Shown here in pieces: positions 1 to 8,799 of a DNA stretch of 64,000 bases. This DNA is from Paraburkholderia metrosideri. GTDB lineage: Bacteria > Pseudomonadota > Gammaproteobacteria > Burkholderiales > Burkholderiaceae. Under the pieces are notes generated by a model that was not told where the DNA came from, made no database searches, and was given only the letters and a program-made list of their open reading frames with translations. The position numbers and the translations under genes are program-made. Where the stretch lies: contig NZ_CAJHCP010000012.1 in NCBI RefSeq assembly GCF_904848625.1, forward strand, positions 124,001 through 188,000, given 5' to 3'. Positions within the stretch are counted from its first letter, which is position 1. Each line of letters begins with the position of its first letter.

Positions 1-42
1 CTGTTTGATTTTCGGCGGCAGCAGCTTATCGAGCCAGCTCAT
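1..42 (-). CDS. accD: acetyl-CoA carboxylase carboxyltransferase beta subunit, N-terminal fragment
   Basis: Only the first 14 codons are inside the window. They read MSWLDKLLPPKIKQ, the characteristic N-terminus of beta-proteobacterial AccD, the zinc-ribbon carboxyltransferase subunit that makes malonyl-CoA for fatty acid synthesis. The gene runs off the left edge on the same strand as trpA, 78 bp downstream of it, which is the usual trpA-accD order in Burkholderiales. The call rests on the N-terminal match plus context. Confidence 0.8.
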   Translation of the reverse strand, partial: MSWLDKLLPPKIKQ

Positions 43-120
43 ATTGAATCCTTCTGGGGTCAACAGTCGTGCAAACGGCGGGATAAACCCGCCGCACACA
101 CTACAGCGACAAAATAACTG

Positions 121-933
121 TTATCGGGCAATCGCGACGCTATCGATCGCTCCGCGCACTTCAGCAATGAAGCGCGTGAGCGTTTCGGCAGCGGTTTCGG
201 GAGCTGCCTGTTCGAGCAATTGGACGATACGGCTGCCGATCACGACGGCATCGGATACTTCGGCCACCAAACGCGCCGTTTGCGCGTCACGAATGCCGAA
301 ACCGACGCCCACCGGCAGGGGTACGCGCGACTTGATGGCCGGGATTTTACTCGCGATGCTGGAAACGTCCAGATTTGCCGAGCCGGTCACGCCTTTCAAC
401 GACACGTAATAGACGTAGCCGCTCGCAATTTTACCAACTTCTGCGATGCGCTCATCCGTTGAGGTCGGCGCCAGAAGAAAGATCGGATCGATACCGGCAG
501 ATCGCATCTGATCGGCGAAATTAACACACTCTTCCGGCGGGTAATCGACAACCAGTACGCCATCGACGCCAGCTTCCTGTGCGGCTTTCGCAAAGGCCTC
601 TGTACCCATCCGTTCGATCGGATTGGCATAGCCCATCAGCACGACTGGCGTCTTGTCGTTGGTTTCGCGGAAGCGCTTGACGTCGGCGAGAACGTGGCGC
701 AGCGACACGCCGTGAGCCAAAGCACGCTCCGACGATTGCTGGATCACCGGCCCGTCGGCCATCGGGTCGGAAAACGGCACGCCAAGTTCGATCACATCGG
801 CGCCGCCAGCGGCGAGCGCGTGCATGAATTCGACCGTGCGAGCCGGGTCGGGATCGCCGGCGGTCATGAACGGAATCAGGCCTTTCTTACCTTCAGCGGA
901 CAACGCGGCAAACGTGTTCTTGATACGGGACAT
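121..933 (-). CDS. trpA: tryptophan synthase alpha chain
   Basis: TrpA cleaves indole-3-glycerol phosphate to indole and glyceraldehyde-3-phosphate and channels indole to TrpB. The 270-residue product has the normal family length. The two catalytic acids sit in the expected context, Glu49 in VIELGVPFSDP and Asp60 in MADGP. The C-terminal half carries the phosphate-binding GVGFGI segment of the TIM barrel. It is the last trp gene of a minus-strand run trpF-trpB-methyltransferase-trpA-accD, so it is separated from trpB by a foreign-function gene rather than being directly coupled to it. Confidence 0.97.
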   Translation of the reverse strand: MSRIKNTFAALSAEGKKGLIPFMTAGDPDPARTVEFMHALAAGGADVIELGVPFSDPMADGPVIQQSSERALAHGVSLRHVLADVKRFRETNDKTPVVLMGYANPIERMGTEAFAKAAQEAGVDGVLVVDYPPEECVNFADQMRSAGIDPIFLLAPTSTDERIAEVGKIASGYVYYVSLKGVTGSANLDVSSIASKIPAIKSRVPLPVGVGFGIRDAQTARLVAEVSDAVVIGSRIVQLLEQAAPETAAETLTRFIAEVRGAIDSVAIAR

Positions 934-997
934 GGAATTTTCTCGAATTTGGGTTACTGCGCGTGACTCTTGCGCGCTGACTTGCGCAGCGCGTCAC

Positions 998-1906
998 TCA
1001 CTGGACTTCGGTCGGCCGTTGCGTTTTCGCCTTGGCCCGACGCGACACAGGAGGCGTTGCGGCGGCGCTCACGCGCTCGCGCGCTATCGCGCAGTAACTT
1101 TCATTGATCTCATAGCCGACGAATTCACGCTGATGACGGACGCAAGCGACTGCAGTGGTACCGCTGCCCATGAACGGGTCGAGCACGCGCCCGCCCTTCG
1201 GACAGCTGGACAGCACCATGCGCTCGACGATTTCCAGCGGTTTCTGGGTCGGATGCGCGACGCGTTCGGCGTGTTGCCGATGCAGCCGCGATATCGACCA
1301 GAGATCCTTTGGATTATAGCCAAGCTCCAACCACTTGCTTCCCTCAAACAACTTACGCGAACGCGCCTTCTTCGTGACTGCATCGTACGGGATGCGGACG
1401 GGATCGAGATCGAAAAAATAATCCTTCGATACCGCGAAAAAGCCGATGTTGTCGTGCACCGAAGTGAATCGCCGCACTGTGCCGCCCATGCTCGGTACGC
1501 GCCGGTCCCAGATGATTTCGTTGATCATCACGAGTTTTGTCTTCAGAAAGCTGAAGATTTCCGGCGAATACTGCCACGTGCAGAAAATGTAGAGCGAACC
1601 AGACGGCTTGAGCTTGGGAACAGCCAGCTCGAGCCACGCACGCGTCCACGCGAGAAAGTCCTCGCCCGTGCGCATGTCGGAGTCGTTGCCGTAGTCCTTG
1701 CCCAACCCATAAGGCGGATCGCAGACGATCAGATCGATCGACCCGTCCGGAATGTTCGCCACATCGGTCAGAAAATCGCGGTTCAACAGCTGGATGCCGG
1801 CAGGCACCTTCGCCAGTAAGGGCGCGGGCGCCTCGGCCACCGCTACTTCGGTGGCCGGACTCGTAGTTTCTATCGCCGGCTGCGGCTCGTCGAACTCGTC
1901 ACGCAT
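998..1906 (-). CDS. beta-class site-specific DNA methyltransferase
   Basis: Orphan-type DNA methyltransferase of 302 residues. The catalytic motif IV, DPPYG, is at residues 63-67. It comes before the AdoMet-binding motif I, VLDPFMGSGTT, near residue 250, and this order defines the beta class. The DPPY form is typical of N6-adenine enzymes. The first 30 residues are Ala/Pro/Glu-rich and probably disordered. The start lies 11 bp after the trpB stop, so it is very likely cotranscribed with trp genes. No restriction endonuclease is adjacent. From memory, the equivalent gene in Burkholderia cenocepacia is an orphan enzyme linked to GTWWAC methylation; that specificity is inference here. Confidence 0.9.
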   Translation of the reverse strand: MRDEFDEPQPAIETTSPATEVAVAEAPAPLLAKVPAGIQLLNRDFLTDVANIPDGSIDLIVCDPPYGLGKDYGNDSDMRTGEDFLAWTRAWLELAVPKLKPSGSLYIFCTWQYSPEIFSFLKTKLVMINEIIWDRRVPSMGGTVRRFTSVHDNIGFFAVSKDYFFDLDPVRIPYDAVTKKARSRKLFEGSKWLELGYNPKDLWSISRLHRQHAERVAHPTQKPLEIVERMVLSSCPKGGRVLDPFMGSGTTAVACVRHQREFVGYEINESYCAIARERVSAAATPPVSRRAKAKTQRPTEVQ

Positions 1907-1917
1907 CGTCGCGGCGC

Positions 1918-3111
1918 TCAGAACTGAATGCCCGATCGCTCAGCGACCGTATGCATGTCCTTGTCGCCACGGCCCGACAAATTGACCAGAAGGACCTTGT
2001 CCTTCGGCAGCGTCGGCGCGAGCTTCGCGGCGTACGCCAGCGCATGGCTGGACTCGAGCGCCGGAATAATGCCTTCGATGCGACAGCAGTCGTGGAACGC
2101 CTTAAGCGCTTCTTCGTCGGTGATACTGACGTATTCAGCGCGTTTGCTGTCTTTTAGCCACGCGTGTTCGGGACCAACGCCCGGGTAGTCGAGACCTGCG
2201 GACACCGAATGTGTCTCCATGATCTGACCGTTTTCGTCCTGCAGCAGATAGGTGCGGTTGCCGTGCAGCACGCCTGGCGTGCCGCCCAGCAGCGAAGCCG
2301 CGTGGCGGCCGGTTTCGATGCCGTCGCCGGCCGGCTCGACACCAATCAATCGAACCGAAGTGTCGTCAATGTATGGGTAAAAGATACCCATTGCATTCGA
2401 ACCGCCGCCAACACACGCGATCACGGCGTCAGGCTGACGCCCCACCATCTCGGGCATCTGCACCTTGCATTCGTCGCCGATCACGCGTTGGAAGTCCCGC
2501 ACCATCATCGGATACGGATGCGGTCCTGCCACCGTGCCGATGATATAGAACGTGCTTTCGACGTTCGTCACCCAGTCGCGCATTGCTTCGTTCAGCGCGT
2601 CTTTCAGCGTGCGCGAGCCCGATTCGACCGGCACGACAGTCGCGCCGAGCAGTTTCATCCGGTACACATTGGCGGCCTGGCGGCGCACGTCTTCCGCGCC
2701 CATGTAGACCACGCATTCCATGCCGAAACGCGCCGCGATCGTTGCCGTTGCAACGCCGTGCTGACCCGCGCCGGTTTCCGCAATCACGCGCGGCTTGCCC
2801 ATGCGCTTCGCCAGCAATGCCTGGCCAATCACGTTGTTGATTTTGTGCGCGCCAGTGTGGTTCAGATCTTCACGCTTGAGGAAAATCTGCGCGCCGCCGA
2901 CCATCTCACTCCAGCGCTTCGCGTGATAAATCGGCGACGGACGGCCGACGAAATGCTTCAGTTCGCGCTCGTATTCGGCGACGAATTCAGGATCTTTCTG
3001 GAATTTTTCGTACGCTTCACGCAACTCAGTCAGCGCGTGAACCAGCGTTTCAGCGACGAAAACGCCGCCATATTGGCCGAAATGGCCTCTTTCGTCAGGC
3101 AAGTTATACAT
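1918..3111 (-). CDS. trpB: tryptophan synthase beta chain
   Basis: TrpB condenses indole with serine using pyridoxal phosphate. The PLP lysine lies in HTGAHKINN, residue 90 from the chosen start. The phosphate loop GGGSNAMG is present near the middle. I chose the ATG giving MYNLPDERG (397 residues, the family length) over a GTG three codons upstream. A GAGAAGAG ribosome-binding site is correctly spaced for the ATG but abuts the GTG. trpF lies 57 bp upstream and the methyltransferase 11 bp downstream. Confidence 0.97.
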   Translation of the reverse strand: MYNLPDERGHFGQYGGVFVAETLVHALTELREAYEKFQKDPEFVAEYERELKHFVGRPSPIYHAKRWSEMVGGAQIFLKREDLNHTGAHKINNVIGQALLAKRMGKPRVIAETGAGQHGVATATIAARFGMECVVYMGAEDVRRQAANVYRMKLLGATVVPVESGSRTLKDALNEAMRDWVTNVESTFYIIGTVAGPHPYPMMVRDFQRVIGDECKVQMPEMVGRQPDAVIACVGGGSNAMGIFYPYIDDTSVRLIGVEPAGDGIETGRHAASLLGGTPGVLHGNRTYLLQDENGQIMETHSVSAGLDYPGVGPEHAWLKDSKRAEYVSITDEEALKAFHDCCRIEGIIPALESSHALAYAAKLAPTLPKDKVLLVNLSGRGDKDMHTVAERSGIQF

Positions 3112-3168
3112 GGTGATCACTCTTCTCAGTGTGGCGTGCGGTTTTCGGAAACAGGCCGCACGCCTGAA

Positions 3169-3882
3169 TCATTCGACGTCTGCCGCGCGCACCGCGCGTA
3201 CAAACGTCGCCATCCGGGCGTGATCTTTCACGCCCTTGGCGCCCGCGACTTCGATGCCGCTCGAGACATCGACCGCGTACGGGCGCACGCGATGGATCGC
3301 GTCACTGACGTTTTGCGCGTTCAACCCACCACTCAAAACGCCCCGACGCGCGAGCTCTGCTGGAATAAGTGACCAATCGAAAACCTTCCCGCCGCCGCCA
3401 TAGCCTTCGACATGGGTGTCGAACAGGAGGCCGCTGGCTGCTGAATAGTTAAGAGCTGATTTTACCAAATCAGCCGGCTGAGTATCCGCCGCAACCCGTA
3501 ATGCACGCAACCAAGGCAAACCCGCAACGCTGGCAAGCGCTTCGCACTGCTCGGGGGTCTCGTCGCCGTGGAACTGCAACAGCGTGAGCCCGACGTTGCT
3601 GACCACTTCGCTAACCCAGTCGGGCGTTGCGTTGACGAACAGGCCGACCACCGACACGAACGGCGGCACGTCGTGCACGAGTTCGACCGCTTGCGCGACG
3701 CTCACCGAGCGTGGGCTTGGCGGGTAGAACACCAGGCCGATCGCGTCTGCGCCGAGATCGATTGCGTGCGCGACGTCCTCCGGCTTCGACAATCCACACA
3801 ACTTGATCCGCGTACGATGCGGCGCACGCTGCTGCGGCGTGCCGGAATCAGCCGGATTTGCCAGATTTTCGGTTGCTTTCAT
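3169..3882 (-). CDS. trpF: phosphoribosylanthranilate isomerase
   Basis: TrpF catalyses the Amadori rearrangement of phosphoribosylanthranilate in tryptophan synthesis. The TIM-barrel start RTRIKLCGLSKPEDV carries the catalytic Cys, and FDTHVEGYGGGGKVFDW carries the catalytic Asp and phosphate loop. The start at MKATENL (237 residues) lies 2 bp after the truA stop, with GCAGGCG from the truA end serving as ribosome-binding site. A start 11 codons further upstream inside truA is possible but has no visible advantage. About 25 residues precede the conserved core. Confidence 0.95.
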   Translation of the reverse strand: MKATENLANPADSGTPQQRAPHRTRIKLCGLSKPEDVAHAIDLGADAIGLVFYPPSPRSVSVAQAVELVHDVPPFVSVVGLFVNATPDWVSEVVSNVGLTLLQFHGDETPEQCEALASVAGLPWLRALRVAADTQPADLVKSALNYSAASGLLFDTHVEGYGGGGKVFDWSLIPAELARRGVLSGGLNAQNVSDAIHRVRPYAVDVSSGIEVAGAKGVKDHARMATFVRAVRAADVE

Positions 3883-3884
3883 GT

Positions 3885-4691
3885 TCACGCCTGCTCGGTC
3901 CATACGGTGTTCCACGGCACGCTGCCGATTTGCGGCGCGGGCACGTCAAATTGCTCAGGATAGCCCACCTGCGCCAGATACAACCCATCGGGCATAAACG
4001 TCGGCGCGGCGCATTCGCGGCTGCGGGCCGCGAGCACTTCGGCCATCCATTCAGGCGGGTGATTGCCTCGTCCGATGCTGACAAGACAGCCCATCAGATT
4101 ACGCACCATATGGTGCAAAAACGCGTTTGCTCTGAAGCGGAAGTGGATAAAGTCGCCCTGCTGTATGACGTCGATCTGATACAGGTGCTTGATCGGCGTT
4201 TTCGACTGACATTGCGACGAGCGCAACGACGAAAAGTCGTGCTCGCCCAGCAGACAGGCGGCCCCCGCCCGCATTGCGTCGACATCCAGCGGCGTATGTA
4301 CCCAACCGGCGCGCGTTGCCAGCATCGGCGAACGCACCGGATTCACATACAGCACGTAGTAGTAGGTCCGCTCAAACGCCGAAAACCGCGCGTGAAACTC
4401 ATTCGGCATGGGCTTGGCCCATTGCACTGCGATCGTCTTCGGTAAAAACGCGTTCGGGCCGCGAACCCACGAAACGTCGGCGCGGTCGAGTTCGGTATCG
4501 AAATGCACGACCTGGCCAATGCCGTGCACACCCGCATCCGTACGACCCGCCACGACGATGTGTACAGGCGTCTGCGCGAACTCGGCCAGCGCCCGTTCGA
4601 GCACGTCCTGTACGGTATTGCCGTGCGGCTGCGACTGCCAGCCATTGAATGCTGCGCCGTCGTACTGGACGCCTAATGCAATCCGCTTCAC
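3885..4691 (-). CDS. truA: tRNA pseudouridine(38-40) synthase
   Basis: TruA isomerises uridines 38-40 in the anticodon stem of tRNAs. The catalytic Asp52 sits in the AGRTDAGVHG motif. The 268-residue length and N-terminus MKRIALGVQYDGAAFNGWQ are typical. Translation starts at GTG, which overlaps the fimV stop in a GTGA junction, so the two genes are probably translationally coupled. It is placed between fimV and trpF, as in other Burkholderiales. Confidence 0.96.
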   Translation of the reverse strand: MKRIALGVQYDGAAFNGWQSQPHGNTVQDVLERALAEFAQTPVHIVVAGRTDAGVHGIGQVVHFDTELDRADVSWVRGPNAFLPKTIAVQWAKPMPNEFHARFSAFERTYYYVLYVNPVRSPMLATRAGWVHTPLDVDAMRAGAACLLGEHDFSSLRSSQCQSKTPIKHLYQIDVIQQGDFIHFRFRANAFLHHMVRNLMGCLVSIGRGNHPPEWMAEVLAARSRECAAPTFMPDGLYLAQVGYPEQFDVPAPQIGSVPWNTVWTEQA

Positions 4692-7261
4692 GACAATGGC
4701 GCGAGGGTCGAGAGCAACGCGCGGGCCTCGGTACGCGTGGCCGGATCGTTCGCCTCGATCACTTCGTTGATAAGCGTGCGCGCGCCGGACAAATCGCCGA
4801 GCTCGATGTACTCCGAAGCCAGATCGAGCTTGTTACGCGCGATGCGGATCAGATCAGTCTGCGTGAACGCGGGCCAAGGCTGTGCCGGACTCGGCGGCAA
4901 CTCGAGATCGAAGTCGAGCTTCAGCGCGCCGAAACCGGCAGCGCCAAGGCCCGCGACGGCTGCGGGGCCTGCCGTACCGGCGGCGATTTCATCGGCGATA
5001 TGCGGGGTGGTGTCCTCGTGCGGCGCGACTGCCTGTTGCGCAGTCGTTTCCGGCGACGCAACCGGCTGGGTTATCAGCGGCTCAGGAGCATGGATATCGT
5101 CCGCGGTCGACTCGATCCGCGGCGGCAGCGGCATGTCGAGGCTGCTGAAGGCATCGACGGCATCGCTGGGGAAATCGGTCGGCACCGGTGGTATCGACAT
5201 CGTGGGGACCGGCGGCAACGGCACGTCGCTGGCGTCGTCGCTTGCGTCATCAAACGGCTGACCGGGCGGCACTATTGCGTGCGGCTCGGTGTGTTGTTGC
5301 GGAAAATCGATCACAGGTGGTGGTACGTTCTGATTGTTTTGCGGCTCTGCCGATAGTTCTTGTTCGGCCAACGCCCCCGGCGCCGGCTCGTTGCTCCATT
5401 GCAAGTGGCGAGTGAGTTCCTCTTGCAGGATGGTTTCATCGACTGGTTCGAGCGACTTCAGCGGTAGCGCTTCGGCGCCAAGTTCCGCTGCGGCGGCCAG
5501 GCTGGCTGCGGTGGTCGCTGCGTCGATCGTGTCGTGAGGATGCTCGGGCAGCGGCTCCGGGCTGAAATTGAGGTTGACCGGTGGAGGCGTGTTCGGCTTT
5601 AACCCGGACGAGGGCTCGCCCGAAGCAGACGCCGTGGCGCGCTCCTGCCACGCGTCGCTGGACGCAGCCAGATTGGCCTCTTGCGAGAGCGCGTCGGCTT
5701 GCGACGGATGGCTCGTGGCTTCGTGCTCTGCTTCATGCCCTGCTTCGTGCTCTGCTTCGTGCCCTGCTTCATGCTCTGCTTCGTGCCCTGCTTCATGCTC
5801 CGTTTCCTGAGCGCGTGCCTGAGCGGCAGCGGCTTGCTCTGCCTCCACACGTTCTGCCGTGGCACGGACAGCGGCTGCGTGGTCCGCCGTTGCGCGCGCA
5901 GCAGCATCCCGCTCTTCAGCCGCCTGCGAGGCCGCCCGACGGATCTCCGCTTCACGCTGCGCCGTTTCGCGTTCCGCCGCTTCCCGTTGCGCCGCATTGC
6001 CCTCAGCCGCTTCGCGCTCGGCCGCCGCCAGCGCCGCCGCCGAGATGACGGCCGCGTCGTTGCCGTCATCCGATGCATCAGGCAGGGGAGCCGGCTCACC
6101 AGTCGAAACGATGCGCGGCGGTTCGCTATCTCGCGCCGCCACGTCGCGATCCGCCGCGGCAGCTTCCGCTGCCGCAACGTTCTCGCGCTTGCGCCGGCGC
6201 ATACGCAATGCGCTCAGCAGCACGACCAGCGCGGCACCGACCGCCGCCGCGATACTCAGATTCTTTTGCGACAGATCGCCGTTATCCGATGCGGGAGCCG
6301 TCACGGCCCCATGTCCGGGCGTAACCGAAGCGGCAGCGGGTGCACCACCGGCCGGCGCTACGGCACTCGTGGCGACCGCCCCGCCAACGCCCGCCGAACC
6401 GCCGATACCATGCTTCTGCAATTCCATCAGCACGCGATTTTTCAGCGCGAGCAGTTGCTGCAAACTGGAGACCTTCGGCTGCGATGCCGATAGCGCAGCG
6501 GCCGACGTCGGCGCTGCGGCAGTACCCGGCAGCTGAGCGCCCGCCGCGGGCTCACTCGCCGACGGTTGAATCGAACCGGACCATGCGTGCGCGTCGCTGG
6601 CGGGCAACGCGGCCGCCTGCGAACCTGCCGCTGGAGCCGACGCCGTCGCGCCACTCGTGGCTGCGCCCGCCGATGCTGCCGAGCTGGCTTCAGTCGCCGC
6701 GTCTACTGTCCCCGAAACCGCCGTGGGTGCTGCAACGTGAGATGCCGCGCTCGTCGCACTGTCCGCGGCGGCATTGGCCTGCGACGCGCTGCTCGTCGCC
6801 CCAACGGCCGCACTCGCCGCACCCGTTGCCGCGCCTGGAGCAGAAGCCGATGCCGCAGAGGAGGCCGAGACCGACGACGACGCCAACGCGCCAGACGCAT
6901 CCAACTCCGGCACCGTCAACATCGCCCCAACCCGCATCCGGCTTGGATCATGGCTCATGAAGGCGTTCGGGTTCGCATCGAACAGCGCGTGTGACGCGCG
7001 CGCGAGCGTCGCTTTGTCGTGTGACTGCGTGACGGCGATCGCCACGTCATTCAATGACTGGCCGGGCCGCACCGTATATTGACTGCCCGCCGCATACGAC
7101 ATCGAAGCGGCCTCTGGCGCGCTCGCGGCCGAATCCGGCGCGGCAAGCGCGTCGTTCAGCCCGGCGCCGGTCAGCGCAACAGCCACCACGGCCGCAGCCG
7201 CCACACGGCTCTTACCTTGAAGAGTGAACATGGCCCGAAGGGACGAGAGTCGAAGGGTCAT
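4688..7261 (-). CDS. fimV: FimV-family peptidoglycan-binding polarity protein
   Basis: FimV proteins are inner-membrane, peptidoglycan-binding organisers of cell poles and type IV pili. From the chosen ATG (GGAG ribosome-binding site, 7-nt spacing) the 857-residue product shows these parts in order: a signal peptide ending near ALAA; a LysM-like FimV domain starting YTVRPGQSLNDVA; a long Ala/Ser-rich linker; one transmembrane helix followed by RMRRRKREN; an Ala/Glu-rich charged cytoplasmic region; and the conserved FimV C-terminal TPR-like domain (residues about 800-857, LDLASEYIELGD). A reading frame open further upstream (to 7519) has no FimV-like sequence and crosses the asd terminator. 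Confidence 0.9.
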   Translation of the reverse strand: MTLRLSSLRAMFTLQGKSRVAAAAVVAVALTGAGLNDALAAPDSAASAPEAASMSYAAGSQYTVRPGQSLNDVAIAVTQSHDKATLARASHALFDANPNAFMSHDPSRMRVGAMLTVPELDASGALASSSVSASSAASASAPGAATGAASAAVGATSSASQANAAADSATSAASHVAAPTAVSGTVDAATEASSAASAGAATSGATASAPAAGSQAAALPASDAHAWSGSIQPSASEPAAGAQLPGTAAAPTSAAALSASQPKVSSLQQLLALKNRVLMELQKHGIGGSAGVGGAVATSAVAPAGGAPAAASVTPGHGAVTAPASDNGDLSQKNLSIAAAVGAALVVLLSALRMRRRKRENVAAAEAAAADRDVAARDSEPPRIVSTGEPAPLPDASDDGNDAAVISAAALAAAEREAAEGNAAQREAAERETAQREAEIRRAASQAAEERDAAARATADHAAAVRATAERVEAEQAAAAQARAQETEHEAGHEAEHEAGHEAEHEAGHEAEHEATSHPSQADALSQEANLAASSDAWQERATASASGEPSSGLKPNTPPPVNLNFSPEPLPEHPHDTIDAATTAASLAAAAELGAEALPLKSLEPVDETILQEELTRHLQWSNEPAPGALAEQELSAEPQNNQNVPPPVIDFPQQHTEPHAIVPPGQPFDDASDDASDVPLPPVPTMSIPPVPTDFPSDAVDAFSSLDMPLPPRIESTADDIHAPEPLITQPVASPETTAQQAVAPHEDTTPHIADEIAAGTAGPAAVAGLGAAGFGALKLDFDLELPPSPAQPWPAFTQTDLIRIARNKLDLASEYIELGDLSGARTLINEVIEANDPATRTEARALLSTLAPLS
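5719..5800 (-). repeat. in-frame short tandem repeat inside fimV
   Basis: About 3.5 copies of a 24-bp unit made of two related 12-mers. It encodes alternating EHEA and GHEA tetrapeptides in the cytoplasmic acidic region of FimV. Units are nearly identical in DNA, so copy number may vary between strains without shifting frame. Confidence 0.85.
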
Positions 7262-7334
7262 CGGGACTCCAGGCGCGTCATCGCGCAGCCCTTGTTTGCG
7301 GTTGGAAAGAGACAAGATTTTCGGAGCACACAAT

Positions 7335-7366
7335 GAAAAAAGCGCCGCGCAAGCGCGACGCTTCTT
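7335..7366 (-). terminator. Rho-independent terminator after asd
   Basis: On the minus strand a GC-rich hairpin with AAGCG/CGCTT ends and a CGCGC/GCGCG core, one internal mismatch, is followed by a run of six T. It lies 35 bp past the asd stop and separates the asd transcript from fimV-truA-trp. Confidence 0.8.
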
Positions 7367-7400
7367 GAGTTGTCTACGCGTCGTGAGCGCGTAGTTTACT

Positions 7401-8522
7401 TTACTTGTCGAGCACAATGCGAAGCATACGACGCAACGGTTCTGCCGCGCCCCACAGCAACTGATCGCCGACCGTGAACGCCGACAGATATTCGCCGCCC
7501 ATCGCGAGCTTGCGCACACGGCCGACCGGCACCGTCAGCGTGCCCGTGACCACTGCCGGGGACAGATCGCGCACCGTGGCTTCGCGCTCGTTCGGCACCA
7601 CCTTGACCCAGTCGTTGCCCGACGCGAGGATGCTGTTCACTTCGTCCAGCGGCACGTCCTTGTTCAGCTTGATGGTCAGCGCCTGCGAATGGCAGCGCAT
7701 GGCGCCGATCCGCACGCACAGGCCGTCGACGGGGATCGAACCCGGCGTGCCCATGGCCGGCTTGCCGAGAATCTTGTTGGTTTCGGCGCCGCCCTTCCAC
7801 TCTTCCTTCGACATGCCGTTGCCGAGATCCTTGTCGATCCACGGAATCAGCGAGCCGGCGAGCGGCACGCCGAAATTGTCGGTCGGCATACGGTCGCTGT
7901 TCATCGCAGCCAGCACGCGGCGGTCGATGTCGAGAATCGCCGACGACGGATCAGCCAGATCTTCCTTGGCTGCACCGTACAGCGTGCCCATTTGTTGCAG
8001 CAGTTCGCGCATGTTTTGCGCGCCCGCGCCCGAAGCGGCCTGATACGTCATCGCCGTAATCCAGTCGACGAGGCCTTCGCGGAACAGGCCGCCCAACGCC
8101 ATCAGCATCAGGCTGACCGTGCAGTTGCCGCCGATGAAATTCTTCTGGCCCTTGACCAGCGCGTTCTTGATCACGTCGAGGTTGACCGGATCGAGAATGA
8201 TGACCGCGTCGTCCTTCATGCGCAGCGACGAAGCCGCGTCGATCCAGTAGCCGTTCCAGCCCGCTGCGCGCAGCTTCGGGAACACGTCATTCGTGTAGTC
8301 GCCGCCTTGGCACGAGATGATCGCGTCGCACTTCTTCAGGTCGTCGATGCTTGTCGCATCTTTGAGCTTGGTCTCGTTTTTGGCGAACGACGGCGCGTTG
8401 CCGCCCGCGTTGCTGGTGCTGAAAAACACCGGTTCGATCAAGTCGAAATCGCCTTCCTGCTGCATGCGTTGCATCAGGACGCTGCCGACCATGCCGCGCC
8501 AACCTACGAGACCTACGTTCAT
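7401..8522 (-). CDS. asd: aspartate-semialdehyde dehydrogenase
   Basis: Asd reduces aspartyl phosphate to aspartate semialdehyde, the branch point to lysine/diaminopimelate, threonine, isoleucine and methionine. The 373-residue product begins MNVGLVGWRGMVGSVLM, the NADP-binding start of the gamma/beta-proteobacterial form. The catalytic cysteine is Cys134 in GGNCTVSLMLM. I took the ATG with an AAGGG ribosome-binding site; upstream codons in this frame lie in the apparent regulatory leader. A terminator follows the gene, and a leader ORF with hairpins precedes it. Confidence 0.97.
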   Translation of the reverse strand: MNVGLVGWRGMVGSVLMQRMQQEGDFDLIEPVFFSTSNAGGNAPSFAKNETKLKDATSIDDLKKCDAIISCQGGDYTNDVFPKLRAAGWNGYWIDAASSLRMKDDAVIILDPVNLDVIKNALVKGQKNFIGGNCTVSLMLMALGGLFREGLVDWITAMTYQAASGAGAQNMRELLQQMGTLYGAAKEDLADPSSAILDIDRRVLAAMNSDRMPTDNFGVPLAGSLIPWIDKDLGNGMSKEEWKGGAETNKILGKPAMGTPGSIPVDGLCVRIGAMRCHSQALTIKLNKDVPLDEVNSILASGNDWVKVVPNEREATVRDLSPAVVTGTLTVPVGRVRKLAMGGEYLSAFTVGDQLLWGAAEPLRRMLRIVLDK

Positions 8523-8546
8523 GACTTCATACCCTTCGAATGGAAA

Positions 8547-8596
8547 CTTCCCCGCATCTTTGCCCGCAGTGACCGCGCGGGGAAGATGAGCGGGCA
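8547..8596 (-). promoter_or_regulatory. competing hairpins in the asd 5' leader (candidate attenuator)
   Basis: Reading the minus strand, four segments follow the leader ORF. TGCCCGC (8590-8596) is complementary to GCGGGCA (8561-8567). CTTCCCCGC (8577-8585) is complementary to GCGGGGAAG (8547-8555). The two stems cross each other, and the CCCGC/GCGGG cores allow alternative pairings, so they should compete. The second stem is followed by only TTT, so it could act as a weak terminator or by affecting access to the asd ribosome-binding site 16 nt on. Complementarity is seen; the mechanism is inference. Confidence 0.45.
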
Positions 8597-8606
8597 CGAC
8601 GGACGA

Positions 8607-8726
8607 TCAGCGTTTCGTGATCGTTTTCGGGGTAATCGTTTTGATGGTGGTAATGGCGAGTTCAACCGCACGGGCCGTTTTGCCGTGGAGTTTGGAAATC
8701 GAGGAGATTTTTGAGATCTGCGCCAT
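8607..8726 (-). CDS. putative Thr/Ile/Lys-rich leader peptide of asd (39 aa)
   Basis: A short ORF just upstream of asd starts MAQISKISSISK and ends ITTIKTITPKTITKR. Thr, Ile and Lys make up 20 of 39 residues and 13 of the 14 in segment 25-38. These are amino acids made downstream of Asd, and the run resembles the threonine-operon leader peptide ThrL of E. coli. The stop codon lies about 10 nt before the first arm of the competing hairpins. No clear Shine-Dalgarno sequence precedes the ATG. A TATATT -10-like box (8733-8738) is so close that the transcript could begin near the start codon (leaderless). In-frame GTG codons at 8732 and 8741 are alternatives. Confidence 0.4.
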   Translation of the reverse strand: MAQISKISSISKLHGKTARAVELAITTIKTITPKTITKR

Positions 8727-8732
8727 CGCCAC

Positions 8733-8738
8733 AATATA
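8733..8738 (-). promoter_or_regulatory. candidate asd -10 box
   Basis: TATATT on the minus strand, 7 nt before the leader-peptide ATG. The sequence about 17 nt upstream is a poor -35, so this is a weak assignment. Confidence 0.3.
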
Positions 8739-8799
8739 CACGAAAACCGGAATCTGGCGACGCCATTCGCCGCTTCAGCCGTCGCTGTTGTGTGTTTTA

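Noticed and set aside
5719..5800. Direct repeats in fimV considered as a CRISPR or integration site
   Set aside because: Units are contiguous, without spacers, and encode an in-frame EHEA/GHEA peptide repeat.
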